Origin: a virus
Virus record (IMG/VR): IMGVR_UViG_3300007623_000039
Location: 1 to 21,182 of that record
DNA length: 21,182 nucleotides
Reading direction: 5' to 3' (one strand)
Position numbers and translations under genes: made by a program. How positions within the stretch are numbered: the first letter of the stretch is position 1; every line of letters begins with the position of its first letter. Below are positions 1 to 7,548 of the stretch, piece after piece. The notes under the pieces are model-generated. The model was not told where the DNA came from. It saw only the letters and a program-made list of their open reading frames with translations, and ran no database searches.

Positions 1-876
1 AAGGAAATAAAGTACCCAAGCACCTTTGTTAGTTGCACCGTCAGAACCAGAGGAAATAGACATAACGCCATTTAACATAGAAACAGCAGTCATATTGTTT
101 GAGCCACCACCAATAGTAAACACTTTCCACATAGGCAGCGATGGGTCATCACCGTCATAGACAGTAACTCCAGTAACTTCAGCAACAATCACAGCAACCG
201 CAGGAAACTCTTTACGACTACCACGAGTAGCCGTGTTCAGTGTCTCTTGGTACCAGCTTGTGTGCTGCGTGCGTGACCGCCACGCTCCGCCATCGCTATC
301 TAGACGGGTGTCGTATACAAAGATATCAACAGCTGTGTCAGCAATGTCTTCGTGAATTGCATCTAGGTATTGACTGGCCGCACCATCAATCAGACGTACA
401 CGTACTTGAATCTCGCCATTACCAGCACCAGAAATCAGCACAATTGCTGCTTCTACAACATTGTGATCTGGTTTAAGATTAGTCAATTGACCAAGATTGT
501 CTGTATCAAAGTAAAGAATATCGCCTACAGAAAATGTAGAAGTGTCTATTTCAGATATAACACCAAATTGAGTAACCCAACCAAAGGCATTATCAATCAT
601 GTCTTCAGTTGCAATACCAATCATGTATTTTTGATCGGCAGCATGACCATCAGCAGCGGCAAAGGTCAAGTTAGGTGAACCACCTACCGTACCTGTAACC
701 ATTACAGGAGTGCCTTTAGTGATAGTTACACCTGAAGTATTCTTTCCATAAAATTGAACAGTATTACGTTCAGCCTTATCAGTATTTAAATTGATAAGGT
801 TATTATCCATTTCAGCGTTAGTCAAAGGACTACCTTTGGCGGTAGCTCCAACTTCGCGAGTAGTAATAGTAGCCAT
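1..876 (-). CDS. Probable tail fibre / virion protein, N-terminal part (cut by window edge)
   Basis: The frame is open from an ATG at 876 to base 1, giving 292 codons with no stop. GAGGG lies 7 bases before the ATG. The protein opens with MATITTREVG and an LTNAEMDNNLINLN segment, a phrase I recall from the N-termini of phage tail and fibre proteins. Residues 23-150 are beta-rich with many Gly, Thr and Val. Further on is a Trp-rich stretch with DSDGGAWR, HTSWYQE, RGSRKEFPAVA and DGDDPSLPMW, which I associate with structural proteins of marine phages (from memory, not searched). It is last in the run after the terminase genes, a usual place for fibres. The specific role, fibre versus other tail component, is inferred. 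The C-terminus, where receptor binding would lie, is outside the window. Confidence 0.75.
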   Translation of the reverse strand, partial: MATITTREVGATAKGSPLTNAEMDNNLINLNTDKAERNTVQFYGKNTSGVTITKGTPVMVTGTVGGSPNLTFAAADGHAADQKYMIGIATEDMIDNAFGWVTQFGVISEIDTSTFSVGDILYFDTDNLGQLTNLKPDHNVVEAAIVLISGAGNGEIQVRVRLIDGAASQYLDAIHEDIADTAVDIFVYDTRLDSDGGAWRSRTQHTSWYQETLNTATRGSRKEFPAVAVIVAEVTGVTVYDGDDPSLPMWKVFTIGGGSNNMTAVSMLNGVMSISSGSDGATNKGAWVLYFL

Positions 877-900
877 AGATAGCCCTCTAAATAGATGTCA

Positions 901-1356
901 TTAAGCGATAGTGATTTTCCAAGTGATAGTCAGTGTATCAAGAGCGCCTTTGTTGATAACACTAAATGCTGTACGTGCAAGCATAGAACCACCAGTTGTG
1001 TCCTCAAAAAGACCCGCTTCTTGAATAGCACCTGTAGATACACCAGCACCAAAAGTACAAACATACTGTACTGAGTCATTAGTTGCTGTAGTGGTTAATC
1101 GTGTTGTACTGTCAAGAGCCACACGATTAGAAATCTGTGATAACAATCCTACATGTGCCGCTGCCGCAGCTGTACCATCAGAACCTACTGCCATATAACG
1201 CATAGCGTTATCAGAAGTCCCTACCATACGTGAAGTAATCCAAGCAAGACCAGCATCTACAACGAGGTTGTGAGTGTCAGACTGCTTAACATTTCCATTC
1301 TCATCAGTCAATACTAGAGAAAGAGAGCCTTTAGCTTTTAGGTTTTCAGTAATCAT
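901..1356 (-). CDS. Small tail-associated structural protein (151 aa)
   Basis: The protein has an N-terminal segment with LVLTDENGNV and NLVVDAGLAWITSRM, then a Gly/Ala/Thr-rich middle with MAVGSDGTAAAAAH, and ends in beta-like repeats with ITWKITIA. The pattern NLVV..G...+ASR followed by MA+G is one I recall from small phage tail or fibre-associated proteins. The gene lies between the 439-residue repeat protein and the fibre-like gene, starting 12 bases after the former stops and ending 24 bases before the latter starts, so it is probably co-transcribed with both. No signal peptide, membrane segment or catalytic motif is visible. The virion role is inferred from neighbours and composition. 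Confidence 0.7.
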   Translation of the reverse strand: MITENLKAKGSLSLVLTDENGNVKQSDTHNLVVDAGLAWITSRMVGTSDNAMRYMAVGSDGTAAAAAHVGLLSQISNRVALDSTTRLTTTATNDSVQYVCTFGAGVSTGAIQEAGLFEDTTGGSMLARTAFSVINKGALDTLTITWKITIA

Positions 1357-1368
1357 TTAAAAATACCC

Positions 1369-2688
1369 TTAAAAAGTGGTGTTTGTTCCAATAAAACCTG
1401 GCTTGACAAAGTCAGCAAGGAAGTAATCTTGAAGGTTAGTAGAGCCAGATTCAGAGGTATTAACATCTTGCTCGTCAATATAAGGCTGTATATTGCTATA
1501 TTGCAGCTCAGACGCTGAAACAGAATCTGAGGGAAGTGTCTTTCCAAACACTACATATTGATCATCGTCTATATTTGCTTCACCAAGAACATCATCAGTA
1601 GCTTCTAAAGGCTCTTCAAAAGTTCTATTGAAAGCAATTATTCTACTAAAGGTTTCAGAAGAAACTATAGTAGGCTCTGTAACAGGCTTCCCAAATCCAG
1701 CTGAGAAGTAATCATATGCACTAGCACCATAGACGAGATAGTCTCCATTATCTACAAGATAGTCCTCTAAGAAATATGCTGAACTCTCAGCAGGTCTAGA
1801 GATATCTTTAGTTATGATATTTGAAGTTGCTAGGCTTTCAAGTTTTAGTTTATTGAATAATATGTCATTAGTATCTGTAACTTCTTTAGCCTCTTCTGTA
1901 AAAGGCTTATCGATGTCTTTGTATATCGTATTAGTGTCAGAGGTTTGAGTAGGAGTTTCACTTAAGATCTTGTTAAACAGAACTGTTTGATCATCATCGA
2001 TATTAGCCTCGCCTAAAACATCATCGGTTGCATCTAATTGTTCAGTATAGATTCGGTTAAAATCAACAATTCTAGAGAAACTATCACCAGTATTAAGATC
2101 TTCAGAGAAAGGTTTAGTATAGCTTATTTCAAATACTGTATTAACTTCAAGATCTTCTAACAAAACGCCTTTATCAAAGTCTATGGAAAAGACTTCTTGT
2201 AAAAGCATTTGCCTACTAAAGTAATCTGTTGGTGCTAATAGATAATCTTCTTCAAAGTATGGACCTTCATCGAACTTACGGATAAACTGTGTTACTGTTT
2301 GAAACACTTCTGACACATCAAGCGTTTCATATTTAGCAGGTTTAATTCCTAGATAAAACAATGAATCATGTATATTTGAAACATAGTCGTCGTCTAATCT
2401 TGCACCAGCATTAAATTGTAAAGTTTCAGATGTTATAGCAGCATCTGATAGTCTTTCATAAAGACCCTCTAGACCTACACTAGCAGCTAGCGTTGTGCTC
2501 ATCTCAACTTGAAGAGTTTCTTCAGAATCTGTTGTAGGAGTTACTGCTATAGTAGTCTTAATGTCTTTTAGGGCAGCTATAGTGCTAGATGTAGTAGGAT
2601 AAGAAGCACTATAAACACTCTTTACTTTGGAAATATTGTCTACAGATACAACTTTCTTAGAATCTATAGTAATTTTCTTCTTAGCCAT
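1369..2688 (-). CDS. Repetitive acidic virion/tail protein (439 aa)
   Basis: This acidic protein is rich in Asp, Glu, Ser and Thr and has a basic start (MAKKKITIDSKK). It is built from diverged repeats. A segment at residues 204-250 (FSRIVDFNR, then ATDDVLGEANIDDDQ, then FNKILSE) recurs at 347-393 (FSRIIAFNR, ATDDVLGEANIDDDQ, FGKTLPS), with 15 residues identical. A DYF/EDYL motif recurs near 147, 155, 307, 326 and 421. It has few Cys, no transmembrane segment and no enzymatic motif, which suits an extended structural protein. It starts 10 bases after the preceding 201-residue gene stops. I recall phage structural proteins with similar short acidic repeats, but the exact virion location cannot be told from sequence. 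Confidence 0.72.
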   Translation of the reverse strand: MAKKKITIDSKKVVSVDNISKVKSVYSASYPTTSSTIAALKDIKTTIAVTPTTDSEETLQVEMSTTLAASVGLEGLYERLSDAAITSETLQFNAGARLDDDYVSNIHDSLFYLGIKPAKYETLDVSEVFQTVTQFIRKFDEGPYFEEDYLLAPTDYFSRQMLLQEVFSIDFDKGVLLEDLEVNTVFEISYTKPFSEDLNTGDSFSRIVDFNRIYTEQLDATDDVLGEANIDDDQTVLFNKILSETPTQTSDTNTIYKDIDKPFTEEAKEVTDTNDILFNKLKLESLATSNIITKDISRPAESSAYFLEDYLVDNGDYLVYGASAYDYFSAGFGKPVTEPTIVSSETFSRIIAFNRTFEEPLEATDDVLGEANIDDDQYVVFGKTLPSDSVSASELQYSNIQPYIDEQDVNTSESGSTNLQDYFLADFVKPGFIGTNTTF

Positions 2689-2698
2689 AGTCTACACC

Positions 2699-3304
2699 TT
2701 ATTGATCTGGAACTTGGTGAGTAGGACTGAAGAGTATTTCTAACATACCACGTACAGGTTTCCAACTGCGTACATACACAGGGTTGCTGTTCTCAGTTAT
2801 GCGTAATTCAAAGAAACCATATACTGGATAGCCTACTGTGGGTAAAACACTCCAGGCAGGACTGATAGACACTGTATTAGGTATCTGAACATAAATTGTA
2901 TTTAATGTTGTTTCTTCCCAATCAGTTGAAATATCAGGAGACGTTGGATCTACAACAGCAATACCTGCAATGCGTTTGTAGTAGGATCCACTATAAGACA
3001 CAATTTCTTCTGTTGTGTAGGCACCGCCTGAGTTCCAAACACCAACAAAAGAAGGGATTCTTACATTAAGTGTAATTTGGTCTCCTGCTGGCTCTACAGT
3101 GATAGGATAAGAACCATCACCTGTATTTTGTCCTTCTATTATGACAGCTTCAAATGTCAAATTAGAGGCAACAGAAATAACATCTTCAATGAATGTCAAT
3201 TCAATAGGTAATTCTAGCTGTTCTCCTCTAACAATAGACCAAAGAACACTGCCGGAATCAGTCACAACATCAGTTGATATCTGATTTATTCTAGCCCTCG
3301 CCAT
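2699..3304 (-). CDS. Virion protein with carbohydrate-binding-like motif (201 aa)
   Basis: The N-terminal half (residues 1-85) is beta-rich, with LWSIVRGEQLELPIELTF and strands typical of a small tail-associated domain. Residues 88-112 read GVWNSGGAYTTEEIVSYSG then SYYKRI. This W..G..Y...E.V.Y.G..Y pattern resembles type 5/12 carbohydrate-binding modules, which bind chitin or similar glycans and are seen in some phage tail proteins. The C-terminus has VRSWKPVRG. The start overlaps the end of the 100-residue gene by 14 bases, indicating translational coupling. The carbohydrate-binding reading rests on the short motif alone; an adhesion or baseplate/tail role is inferred from the operon. Confidence 0.7.
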   Translation of the reverse strand: MARARINQISTDVVTDSGSVLWSIVRGEQLELPIELTFIEDVISVASNLTFEAVIIEGQNTGDGSYPITVEPAGDQITLNVRIPSFVGVWNSGGAYTTEEIVSYSGSYYKRIAGIAVVDPTSPDISTDWEETTLNTIYVQIPNTVSISPAWSVLPTVGYPVYGFFELRITENSNPVYVRSWKPVRGMLEILFSPTHQVPDQ

Positions 3305-3593
3305 CCGAGACCTCCTTTAAATTATTCCTTAACATTATAAGAGATTCAAACAAAGAAACTGCTAAAATATCTCTTATAACCTTTTTGTCAGAAGTATCAA
3401 GACTTGTCAATTCTTTAAAAGCTTTTGCTATATTGGCTTCATCAATCTGTAGACTATACTCACCACCTACATTAGAAATTATCTGTAAGATATCTCCTCT
3501 GAGGGTTACAGTAATACAATCACAGTTAGAATCCGAAGCCTCTGACAGTTTTCTTAGTTCCTGACTGTACTGGGAATAAATATTCCGTGGCAT
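3291..3593 (-). CDS. Small protein coupled to terminase (100 aa), unknown
   Basis: I do not recognise this family. The start codon at 3593 lies inside the end of the large terminase gene, with GGAG 7 bases upstream, and the two coding regions overlap by 68 bases. Residues 20-50 contain CDCITVTLRGDILQI and GGEYSLQI (beta), followed by a mostly helical C-terminus (AFKELTSLD to LRNNLKEV). It has no hydrophobic stretch long enough for a convincing membrane segment. Its place between the terminase and tail genes suggests a virion assembly role, but nothing specific is visible. Confidence 0.7.
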   Translation of the reverse strand: MPRNIYSQYSQELRKLSEASDSNCDCITVTLRGDILQIISNVGGEYSLQIDEANIAKAFKELTSLDTSDKKVIRDILAVSLFESLIMLRNNLKEVSDGEG

Positions 3594-4857
3594 ATCTTAC
3601 TCCATCTGAAAAGTGTTCTACGCCTTCGGACTTGTCGATAGTTGCTGTATCTGGATTTTTATCCACCCATGCAGTTCTCTCAAGCGATTTAATCGTTCCT
3701 TTACATCTGGGATGCACAAACATTTCAATATCTCCTGCTGCAGATAGTAGTTTACGGTTAACTGCAGCTGCAGAATCGATGATAGGTGGTGCGGCCTTAT
3801 GAGCTCTGCATCGGATGCCATAGGACTCGAGTATACTAAAATCAGTTCGTCCAACAGCGGCAGAAGTCTTTCTAGCTCTTCCAGATGGGTCAGGATAGGC
3901 ATAGATCTTGTGTCCTTTAAAACGTTCAGCTATCGATTTGGCTAACGTTTCTGTATCAGGATGTCCTTTAAACTCATCAATGAAATGCATTTGCTTTCCA
4001 CGAACAGCGAAGAAGGATGTTGCTTGGATACCCACGTTAAAATCTATAGCACAGTGTATGTCTTCATCATCTCTAAAGTCTCCAACCTCATCGGTTATGT
4101 GTTTCTGTCTATCAAAACAATAAAACACATTATTCCCTGAGTCTTCAAAGCTCGCCATATACTCCGTGGCAAACTCTATAGGATCTAGCGTATGTTTAAT
4201 TCTTTCTATCTCCTCAGGATCTAGAAAAGGAGACTTCGTGTAATCAAAGTGATAAAAACCCCATTGATCATCAGTCTGTGAATACATACACATATCATAG
4301 AAGAAATTATAGCCCTTAGGAGTGCTAATGATGAGTGCTCTTCCTGGGCTTCTTGATCCTACATCAGCAGCCCTTTGAGGCGACCAACGTGTAGTTATTA
4401 ATGGCTGAATAATACCTTGCCAAGCTTCTTTAGCTCCTGGTTTCTTTATCCAAGAACTTATCTCATCGAGTACAGCGAAATAACACCCTTTACCACGTAA
4501 ACGCTCTACAGATTCAAAAGACACAAGCCTAAGCTCTACTCCTTTAGGAAATTTGAATTTGCCCGTATCAGCAGAAGGATATCTAGTAGTATACCGATCA
4601 ATGCCAAAGTCATTAACCAACAAGGGAAAATAGATGTCTCTAACTTGATCAAAAGTTGGTGCAATAATGTAGACATTTTTGTTAGGTATGCTTTCATCCA
4701 ATTCTAAAAGTTCAAAGACAGCAGTGACAGCAGCAGTTGCAGCAAGATAAGACTTGCCAAAGCCGCGAGAACAACAAGCTGTAACATATCTAAACTTTTG
4801 ATCCACAAATAACTCTTTGTAGACTTGAGCTTGTGCAGTATGTAAGTTAACACCCAT
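3526..4857 (-). CDS. terL: Terminase large subunit (443 aa)
   Basis: This is the motor ATPase and nuclease that packages phage DNA into the prohead. The ATPase domain has a Walker A loop SRGFGKS (residues 30-36), a Walker B strand YFAVLDE (126-132, catalytic Glu132) and a coupling motif IISTPKG (176-182). The C-terminal RNase H-like nuclease domain shows acidic residues in IDFNVG (Asp272), a DPSG motif (323-326) and HFSDGVRYA (Asp418). The length is normal for the family and nothing is interrupted. The ATG at 4857 has GGAG 8 bases upstream, 3 bases after the preceding gene's stop. The packaging strategy (cos, pac or terminal repeat) cannot be told from this alone. Confidence 0.96.
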   Translation of the reverse strand: MGVNLHTAQAQVYKELFVDQKFRYVTACCSRGFGKSYLAATAAVTAVFELLELDESIPNKNVYIIAPTFDQVRDIYFPLLVNDFGIDRYTTRYPSADTGKFKFPKGVELRLVSFESVERLRGKGCYFAVLDEISSWIKKPGAKEAWQGIIQPLITTRWSPQRAADVGSRSPGRALIISTPKGYNFFYDMCMYSQTDDQWGFYHFDYTKSPFLDPEEIERIKHTLDPIEFATEYMASFEDSGNNVFYCFDRQKHITDEVGDFRDDEDIHCAIDFNVGIQATSFFAVRGKQMHFIDEFKGHPDTETLAKSIAERFKGHKIYAYPDPSGRARKTSAAVGRTDFSILESYGIRCRAHKAAPPIIDSAAAVNRKLLSAAGDIEMFVHPRCKGTIKSLERTAWVDKNPDTATIDKSEGVEHFSDGVRYATEYLFPVQSGTKKTVRGFGF

Positions 4858-4860
4858 TCT

Positions 4861-5262
4861 TTAATCTCCGTTGATTTCATGGAAATCACCATCATCTAGA
4901 TTGACAATGAATGGAGCAAGAACGGCTTTTTCTTCAGGCTCATTCTCTGGTACACGACCATAGCCATATCTAAGAAGGCTCTCGCCGATTTTACTGATTT
5001 GTGCTAAGATAGCCGCATGAGTGACAGCAGAATACCTGACTGCCTTGAGGGATCTATTATGCTTTTTAATGTAGGCTTCCATAGAGCCATCACGTATAGC
5101 ACACCAGTACTCATCTTCTTTGAGCAGTCTTTCATAATTATCAACAAGTGCATCAATAGGATCAAAGTTCCTTTTATGCATCTTCTTCTTGGCATTCTTT
5201 TCAGTCACTTTCTTCTTACGCTGTAAAGGCTTAACATAGCCTGGAGGCGTTGGTATAGACAT
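4861..5262 (-). CDS. terS: Probable terminase small subunit (133 aa)
   Basis: This gene sits directly upstream of terL, separated by 3 bases, where the small terminase subunit is normally found. That subunit recognises the packaging site and regulates the large subunit. The protein has a strongly basic segment (KPLQRKKKVTEKNAKKKMHKR region, residues 11-31), then helices around DALVDNYERLL and YIKKHNRSLKAVRYSAVTHAAILAQISKIGES, and an acidic C-terminal tail (DDGDFHEINGD) that could contact the large subunit. It is first in its transcription unit, with AGGGA before the ATG. The assignment rests mainly on position, size and composition, since small terminases diverge quickly. Confidence 0.68.
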   Translation of the reverse strand: MSIPTPPGYVKPLQRKKKVTEKNAKKKMHKRNFDPIDALVDNYERLLKEDEYWCAIRDGSMEAYIKKHNRSLKAVRYSAVTHAAILAQISKIGESLLRYGYGRVPENEPEEKAVLAPFIVNLDDGDFHEINGD

Positions 5263-5289
5263 ATTGTTGTCCCTTTATTTTTGAAAGTG

Positions 5290-5335
5290 AAAAATAGCCA
5301 CCATAGAGTACACTAAGTACTAACCTATGATGGCT
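5290..5335 (-). terminator. Hairpin with U-run in the leader of the packaging operon
   Basis: Bases 5296-5306 pair with 5325-5335 (11 bp with one mismatch). An inner stem AGTAC/GTACT (5307-5311 with 5317-5321) encloses a 5-base loop. In minus-strand RNA the hairpin is followed by A and five U. It could be an intrinsic terminator or attenuator, or an RNase processing site, 28 bases upstream of the small terminase start. Confidence 0.5.
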
Positions 5336-5660
5336 TATAACGGACTAATACGATGATATCACCCAGAGGAGCTAGAGGAAAGATTACTCCTAAGATATCA
5401 CTTATGCAGTCCAAATAATAGACGAGTTTGTTCATTTGCAATGGTTAGTCGAAAACGAACCGAACATCAAGCATACCTGAGGAGATATACTGTAGAATTG
5501 CTAAACCGCTACAAGCTTGCAGCGTTTCCCAGAGCACACAACTACTATGCACATTATAGACAATAACAGAACATATTCTCAGTCTAAATAGCAGTTATAC
5601 ACACTAGGCTTCTTTAAGTATTGCGGTAAAGCAACTCTACACTATACCTTCTACAGGTTT

Positions 5661-5690
5661 CAAAAGATTTCAAAAAATTTCAAAAAATTT
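5661..5690. repeat. Three tandem 10-base A-tract repeats
   Basis: Three consecutive units read caaaagattt, caaaaaattt and caaaaaattt, with a partial unit (gcttcaaaattt) at 5709. The period is exactly 10 bases, near the DNA helical repeat, so the A-tracts are in phase and would be expected to bend the DNA. They lie about 60 bases from the A+T-rich block. Confidence 0.75.
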
Positions 5691-5750
5691 GTGGCGAGAA
5701 AGTCACGTGCTTCAAAATTTCCCCTCTTTGGGTACCCTTTGGGTTTCATT

Positions 5751-5880
5751 TAATAATCATTTATAATATATTATTTTATTATAAATAATAATAAATAATA
5801 TTCTTTTATTATCTTTTATAATTAATAATAAATAAATAAATATCTATTAATTACTTTTATATAAAAAACAATAAAGAAAA
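5751..5880. other. Extreme A+T-rich block, possible DNA unwinding element
   Basis: By my count only about seven G or C bases occur in these 130 bases, which are runs of TAATAATAAATAA-like sequence. It codes for nothing plausible. Such a block next to phased A-tracts could be the melting element of a replication origin. This is inference from composition. Confidence 0.5.
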
Positions 5881-6023
5881 ACAACAACAAAGGATTAACT
5901 CAGAGAACTGTTCCCAAGAAGTTTAGCTCTTAGAGACCTTGAGAGGTACCTTAAGAGGGGACTGCTTTTTCACAAAAGATCAGATCCTCTACAAGTCTAA
6001 ACCACTTGTGGTGAACTTTCTCT

Positions 6024-6039
6024 TTAATTTAACAGGTTT
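6024..6039 (-). promoter_or_regulatory. 16-base motif, copy A (candidate promoter or operator)
   Basis: The plus-strand sequence ttaatttaacaggttt is identical to 13709-13724. On the minus strand it reads AAACCTGTTAAATTAA, containing TGTTAAAT, similar to an extended -10 element. It lies after the terminator of the upstream operon and faces the packaging operon. There is no good -35 hexamer here. It could be a promoter for either host or phage polymerase, or a repressor site. Confidence 0.4.
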
Positions 6040-6114
6040 CTAATTCCATGAATTTTAAGAGTTTTTACTTTTGTGTATCTACAGAAGTGTGAATTTATTT
6101 ATAGTGTAAATTTG

Positions 6115-6164
6115 AAAAAAAAAAATAAAGGGTTCCCTCTAGATGCCCGAAGGCACCCAGAGGG
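6115..6164 (-). terminator. Strong intrinsic terminator after the accessory gene run
   Basis: On the minus strand a 13-bp stem (6152-6164 with 6135-6147, including two G-U pairs) closes a UUCG tetraloop. It is followed by a U-rich tract with 11 consecutive U (6115-6125). It begins 9 bases after the stop of the 249-residue gene and should end the accessory transcript. Confidence 0.9.
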
Positions 6165-6172
6165 GATATAGA

Positions 6173-6922
6173 TTAAAACTTAACAGAGACTAGATAGTAG
6201 CTTAGTTTGTAGATAAATTCTTTAGCGTTCTTTAGATCTGCAAAGAATGTACAAACATACCTATCATCTTTGTCTTTATAAACAGGATACATTTTCCATT
6301 TAGTGTTCCTATTATTTTCCGTCATAAGACTTCTAATGCTAGCACTATCAAAGAATACTCTTAAATCCTCAGGATCGTCTTTAGCCAATCTATACACAAC
6401 CCAATAATAATATCCTATATAGTTTTGATCTTGGTGTATACTCCATACATGCTGATCTAGAAGTATAGGTAGTTTTAGTATTTTTTGTACAAATCTATCT
6501 GTTTCTAACTCTTCGGCTAGTTTTTCAAATTCTTCTCTAGTAAGAACATTTCTCTTTTCACTAGGTTCAGAATTCTCTACAGATTGGTCTTCTGAATGTT
6601 CTTGATAGCTTCTATGAAGTTCACCCATTTCCAACTTCTGTTCATATTCTTCTTCCTCTTTTAATACTTGAATATCTTCTTCAAACATCTTATTTCGAAG
6701 ATTATCTAGGCGTTTTAACATACCACCTAATTTATTCTTTTGTATTTCAAAACATACATAATCATTTTCAGTGTTATGCTTGTCAACATGAAGAGTAAAG
6801 CTATGCTGTAACTGAACATCCCTCCCATAACTAAAATGTTCTGCTACTCTTTCAATCCTTCTAGACTTAACTTCTATGTCTAATACTTCAGGCATATCTG
6901 TGTTAGAGATTTTGTATTTCAT
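6173..6922 (-). CDS. Unknown acidic protein (249 aa), last gene of accessory run
   Basis: I do not recognise this protein. Residues 1-60 look like a small beta domain (VLDIEVKSRRIERVAEHFSY, HSFTLHVDK). Residues 64-150 are highly charged and helical with Glu runs (LKEEEEYEQKLEM, FEKLAEELETDRF), probably coiled coil or a disordered linker. The C-terminal 90 residues form an aromatic-rich domain (QNYIGYYYWVVYRLA, FADLKNAKEFIYKLSYY). The ATG overlaps the preceding stop as ATGA, with GGGAG 7 bases upstream, so it is translated together with the 194-residue gene. A strong terminator follows at once. Confidence 0.75.
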   Translation of the reverse strand: MKYKISNTDMPEVLDIEVKSRRIERVAEHFSYGRDVQLQHSFTLHVDKHNTENDYVCFEIQKNKLGGMLKRLDNLRNKMFEEDIQVLKEEEEYEQKLEMGELHRSYQEHSEDQSVENSEPSEKRNVLTREEFEKLAEELETDRFVQKILKLPILLDQHVWSIHQDQNYIGYYYWVVYRLAKDDPEDLRVFFDSASIRSLMTENNRNTKWKMYPVYKDKDDRYVCTFFADLKNAKEFIYKLSYYLVSVKF

Positions 6923-7503
6923 TCAATAGCTCCCAACATTTTTCGAATATCACTATGTGCTGTAGATCGTAAATCCAATACAGTACGAAGATCATGTGCT
7001 AGTGCTCTAGCCTTAGCTTCATCTTTGTTTGTAAACTTAACTACAAACCTAAAAGCAGGCACCTTCTTACAAATTTTAGTGTTTGCTTTTCTGATTTGAA
7101 CTATAGGATGTCCTAGATCTTGAGCTAGATCAAAGAGAGTCTCTTCAACCTGTTCTTTCAAATCTTTATGCACATACAAGTCCATATTACCGTCTTTGAA
7201 GTAAGAAGCATTACAGATCTTCTTAAGCCTTTCTTCAGCTCCTGACCTGACTAACTTTGGTAAAGTTTCAAAAGGTACTTCAACAGTTGGTGATTTACGT
7301 TTAGTCTTAGCTTTAGCTTTAACTTCTGCTTTAACCTTAGCCTTAGACTTGATTTCTGCCTTTTCTAGCTTTTCCATTTCTTCCAGCACTTTAGCGGCCT
7401 TCTCTTGGAGCTCTGTTCGAATAAACTCTACTTTGAGTTGCTGTTCATCAGGCATAGTACTGAATTTTAGTAATTGTACTAGTTCTTTCTTAGTAAGTAT
7501 CAT
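6919..7503 (-). CDS. Unknown protein with coiled coil and Lys/Ala-repeat linker (194 aa)
   Basis: I do not recognise this protein. Residues 1-50 form an amphipathic helix or coiled coil (KKELVQLL to EEMEKLEKAE). Residues 51-71 are a basic linker of alternating Lys-Ala/Val units (KSKAKVKAEVKAKAKTKRK). The rest is a compact domain with NMDLYVHKDLKEQVEETLF and FRFVVKFTNKDEAKARALAHD. The Lys-rich linker could touch nucleic acid, but no known binding fold is visible. It starts 25 bases beyond the terminator-like hairpin at 7528-7548, so it needs read-through or its own promoter. Its stop overlaps the next start by 4 bases. Confidence 0.75.
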   Translation of the reverse strand: MILTKKELVQLLKFSTMPDEQQLKVEFIRTELQEKAAKVLEEMEKLEKAEIKSKAKVKAEVKAKAKTKRKSPTVEVPFETLPKLVRSGAEERLKKICNASYFKDGNMDLYVHKDLKEQVEETLFDLAQDLGHPIVQIRKANTKICKKVPAFRFVVKFTNKDEAKARALAHDLRTVLDLRSTAHSDIRKMLGAIE

Positions 7504-7527
7504 GGTAATTTCCCATTAATTTGATTT

Positions 7528-7548
7528 AAAACCCCCTTATTGGGGGTT
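7528..7548 (-). terminator. Terminator-like hairpin around a stop codon
   Basis: AACCCCC (minus strand, 7542-7548) pairs with GGGGGTT (7530-7536) around a 5-base loop. The loop contains the TAA stop of the 94-residue gene. The stem runs into UUUU, a short U-tract, so termination may be partial. Confidence 0.6.

Larger units (their letters stand above)
5263..6172. other. 910-base gene-free control region, possible replication origin
   Basis: No convincing reading frame occurs on either strand here. From the minus-strand direction it holds a strong terminator (6115-6164), a 16-base motif shared with the only other promoter-like gap (6024-6039), an approximately 130-base block of about 95% A+T (5751-5880), tandem 10-base A-tract repeats (5661-5690) and a hairpin before terS (5290-5335). 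A weak minus-strand -10-like TATTAT lies at 5415-5420. It divides the accessory/replication genes from the packaging and tail genes. Phage origins and operon control regions often have this composition; both readings are inference. Confidence 0.6.

Noticed and set aside
3618-3902. A second minus-strand frame of 94 codons inside the large terminase gene
   Set aside because: It is fully contained in terL, which has intact nuclease motifs in its own frame.
5342-5412. A ~71-base stretch with complementary ends GGACT/AGTCC, like a tRNA acceptor stem
   Set aside because: There is no GTTCNANNC-type T-loop or anticodon arm, and the interior pairs only weakly.
5661-5690. Direct repeats considered as a CRISPR array
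   Set aside because: The units are 10 bases, contiguous and without spacers.
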